The notes under the pieces are model-generated. The model saw only the letters and a list, made by a program, of their open reading frames with translations, made no database searches and had not been told where the DNA came from. Shown here piece by piece: positions 40,989 to 43,035 of a stretch of 43,035 nucleotides of DNA. The position numbers were made by a program, and so were the translations under genes. Positions within the stretch are counted from its first letter, which is position 1. Each line of letters opens with the position of its first letter. This stretch comes from Candidatus Aminicenantota bacterium. GTDB lineage: Bacteria; Acidobacteriota; Aminicenantia; UBA2199. The stretch spans positions 1 to 43,035 of the forward strand of contig JAPKZK010000139.1 in assembly GCA_026393835.1 (NCBI GenBank), written 5' to 3'.

Positions 40989-42752
40989 ATGAAAATGAAA
41001 AAGCTGCCCATCGGTATATCGGATTTCAAAGACATAGTGACAGGAAATTACTACTACGTGGATAAAACCCTATTTATCAAAGAAATTATAGACAGCGGCG
41101 ATAAAATTCTCCTTATTCCCCGCCCCAGGCGATTCGGGAAGACGCTCAACCTTTCCATGTTGAAATATTTTTACGACTGCTGCCCGGACATATCACCCCA
41201 GGGATTTCAACAGAGTTCCCCGTCCAGGGGAATGGCATCCCCCGGTAATAACTATAAGAAATTATTCGACTCCCTGGCAATCCGGGGGGCAGGCCGGGAA
41301 TACCGGGATAAAATGGGCAAATACCCGGTTATTTATTTATCCTTCAGGGGTATCAAGGATATGGATTGGGAGTCTTGCCTGGATAATATATCAAAGCTTA
41401 TCCAGAAGGAGTACGCCAGGCATTATTACCTGCTTGAAAGCCCAAAATTATTGCCACACGAACGGAATTATTTCCAAAAGATTATCGATCTAACAGGAAA
41501 TAAAAACGACTATGCCAACAGCCTGGAGAATCTGCTTATTTTCTTAAGCCGGTTTTACAGTGAACGGGCGGTTATTTTGATCGATGAATACGACGCCCCG
41601 GTGCATGCCGGTTTTAATTACGGCTATTATGACGAAATTATTAATTTTATACGTAACTTCCTGGGCGGGGGCCTGAAAGACGCCGATCAATACCTGGAAA
41701 AAGGTATTGTAACCGGGATTATGCGTATTACCAGGGAATCCATTTTCTCCGGCTTTAACAATCCCGGTGTGTATACGATGCTGTCTGAAGATTTTCGCGA
41801 TTTTTTCGGGTTCACCGAAGATGAAGTGAGAACCATGCTTGAGGATTTCCAGGTATCCCATATGTATGACCAGGTCCAATCGTGGTATAACGGTTACCGG
41901 TTCGGCGGCAGGGTTATTTATAATCCCTGGTCTATACTCAATTTCCTGCGCAGCAAGGAAAAAGAATTAATACCATACTGGCTCAATACTTCCGACAACC
42001 AGATCGTGGAAACATTGCTTACCTCCGGTGGAAAAGAACTCAAGGAGGAGCTCGAACTGCTCATCCGCGGCGAGTCCATTGAAAAACCCATCGATGAAAA
42101 TATCATATTAAAAAATATCAGCCATCGGGAGGATTTATTGTGGAGTTTCCTATTAATGGGGGGATACCTGAAACAGACCGCCAAAAGGAGGGACCCGGCT
42201 TCAGGAAAATTTTTTTATACCCTCTCTATTCCCAATGAAGAAGTAAAAACAACCTATACCGCCATTATCGGCAACTATTTTTCCACGATGGTCGAGAATA
42301 AGCAACTGGAGATCATGCTCAAAGCATTGATTGCCGGCGATATCAAACTTTTCGAAAAAATGTTGAAGATGATCGTCCTGGCGGTATTTAGTTACCACGA
42401 TTTCGGCGGCGAGCCGGAGAAAGTTTATCATGCGTTGGTGGCCGGTGTGTTAATCTGGATATCCAATACCCATGAAATAAAATCCAACCGTGAATCCGGG
42501 TACGGCAGGTATGATATAATGATTATCCCCAAAAACACTACCCAGACCGGTTATGTGATCGAATTCAAGTCTGTGGACAAAGATGATAATGAAACGGTAG
42601 AAAGTGCAATTGGAACCGCCCTGGCCCAGATTGAAGCAAAGAAATACGAAACCGAACTGGTGGAAAGAGGAATAAAACACATAAAAAAGTTGGCCATTGC
42701 CTTTAGTGGGAAAGAGGTTTTTGTAAAGGAGCATGGCGCAGCGCAGGGTTGA
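40989..42752 (+). CDS. AAA-ATPase-like / PD-(D/E)XK nuclease family protein, copy 2
   Basis: 587 residues, the same architecture as copy 1 (12953-14722): P-loop PRPRRFGKT, Walker B AVILIDEYDAPVH, nuclease core GRYDIMIIP and YVIEFK. The two proteins match over almost their whole length. Differences concentrate at residues ~66-90, and similarity is strongest in the nuclease half. The last seven codons (EHGAAQG) differ completely: DNA identity ends at TTTGTAAAGG, after which this copy enters unrelated sequence. The 3' end was probably replaced, perhaps by the element at the window edge. The catalytic residues are kept, so the protein may still be active. Confidence 0.9.
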   Translation: MKMKKLPIGISDFKDIVTGNYYYVDKTLFIKEIIDSGDKILLIPRPRRFGKTLNLSMLKYFYDCCPDISPQGFQQSSPSRGMASPGNNYKKLFDSLAIRGAGREYRDKMGKYPVIYLSFRGIKDMDWESCLDNISKLIQKEYARHYYLLESPKLLPHERNYFQKIIDLTGNKNDYANSLENLLIFLSRFYSERAVILIDEYDAPVHAGFNYGYYDEIINFIRNFLGGGLKDADQYLEKGIVTGIMRITRESIFSGFNNPGVYTMLSEDFRDFFGFTEDEVRTMLEDFQVSHMYDQVQSWYNGYRFGGRVIYNPWSILNFLRSKEKELIPYWLNTSDNQIVETLLTSGGKELKEELELLIRGESIEKPIDENIILKNISHREDLLWSFLLMGGYLKQTAKRRDPASGKFFYTLSIPNEEVKTTYTAIIGNYFSTMVENKQLEIMLKALIAGDIKLFEKMLKMIVLAVFSYHDFGGEPEKVYHALVAGVLIWISNTHEIKSNRESGYGRYDIMIIPKNTTQTGYVIEFKSVDKDDNETVESAIGTALAQIEAKKYETELVERGIKHIKKLAIAFSGKEVFVKEHGAAQG

Positions 42753-42996
42753 CAAAAGGGGCAAAGGTTCCGAATACCATGTTGATGGCGGCTCGTCCGG
42801 GTCAAGTATCTACTTATACTTGTGTTTGGGCTGAGTAGGCAAATTTTTGTTTTTTTAAAAATCGGAATCCTTTATTGATGCGGGTTTCAGGAATCAGGAT
42901 GTTGTTTTTAGCCCAAAACCCGTAGGCACACGTTTCCATCCGATGGGGTTGACATATCATGATATACACATTATATAATCGTAAGTGGTAAGTGCC
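42753..42996. other. Short intergenic region before a probable IS element
   Basis: No gene seen. A 7-bp-arm hairpin CAAGTAT-CTACTT... lies at 42803-42822. 42860-42930 is T-rich then unique. An IS left end would be expected here but I cannot delimit it without the other end. Confidence 0.4.
42949..42979 (+). promoter_or_regulatory. Predicted promoter of the edge transposase gene
   Basis: TTGACA (42949-42954); TATATA at 42972-42977 with 17-bp spacing overlaps TATAAT at 42974-42979. The spacer contains the palindrome TATCATGATA. Confidence 0.55.
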
Positions 42997-43035
42997 ATGT
43001 ATTTAAGAACGATAACACGAAAAAACAAAGACGGT
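42997..43035 (+). CDS. Probable IS1634-type transposase, N-terminus only
   Basis: Thirteen codons, MYLRTITRKNKDG, run off the right edge. The opening (M-aromatic-xR...KNKDG) is how many IS1634/IS4-group transposases begin. This is thin evidence, helped by the strong promoter upstream and by the broken 3' end of the preceding gene. The rest lies outside the window. Confidence 0.45.
   Translation, partial: MYLRTITRKNKDG

Overview
The window reads as accessory DNA from an uncultured, probably Gram-negative bacterium. It has long secreted proteins with many tandem domains, TPR-rich proteins, AAA-ATPase/PD-(D/E)XK paralogues, a KpsC/KpsS-like capsule transferase, and intergenic spaces full of short palindromic repeats. 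Candidatus Aminicenantes or a similar uncultured lineage would fit, but this is an inference: no rRNA or other phylogenetic marker is present. I see no tRNA, rRNA or CRISPR array.

Layout. (1) 1-4295, minus strand: a very long secreted protein, cut by the left edge, with eight tandem ~97-residue carboxypeptidase-regulatory-like domains. (2) 4296-6138: a 21-bp-phased repeat array (array A), an inverted-repeat element, and an archaeal-type ATPase gene broken by one frameshift. (3) 6139-10157: a small unknown gene, a secreted alpha/beta hydrolase, and on the minus strand an ATPase + TPR-sensor gene pair. (4) 10486-12320: a secreted protein, a low-molecular-weight protein-tyrosine-phosphatase-like gene, and a BrnT-like toxin/antitoxin pair. 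(5) 12426-12908: a 23-unit 21-bp array (array B), followed by a minus-strand AAA-ATPase/PD-(D/E)XK gene. (6) 14895-20824: an operon of ATPase, TPR-SIR2-TIR protein and beta-propeller/TPR protein. The first two genes are paralogous in layout to the pair in (3), and this is the best defence-system candidate. (7) 20925-25340: a secreted leucine-rich-repeat protein. (8) 25462-36062: a long operon of cobalamin-type radical SAM enzyme, 53-residue peptide, beta-propeller, methyltransferase, methyltransferase-Kps-TPR fusion and three glycosyltransferases, several joined by 4-base start/stop overlaps. (9) 36042-36440: a 19-unit 21-bp array (array C) that starts inside the preceding gene. (10) 36514-40681: a GlfT-like glycosyltransferase, a MazEF-type pair, UDP-galactopyranose mutase and an IspD-type cytidylyltransferase. 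(11) 40989-end: a second copy of the AAA/PD-(D/E)XK gene and the start of a probable IS1634-type transposase.

How the genes may work together. Region (8)+(10) looks like a surface polysaccharide or glycoconjugate locus with a galactofuranose branch (Glf plus a GlfT-like transferase). Its glycosyltransferases carry a common C-terminal TPR tail that could dock them into one complex. The radical SAM/peptide/propeller head of the same operon could be a peptide-modification unit; this is speculative. Regions (3) and (6) show the same two-gene plan, a P-loop ATPase followed by a protein with a degenerate NTPase-like N-terminus and TPRs; in (6) the second protein adds SIR2 and TIR domains. This suggests NAD-targeting immunity with split ATPase and effector subunits.

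The most unusual non-genic signal is three arrays of different sequence that share a 21-bp period (two DNA helical turns). Arrays B and C keep this phase without an indel for about 480 and 400 bp, and their units are short palindromes of the form CA-N2-TG or TYCA-N4-TGRA.
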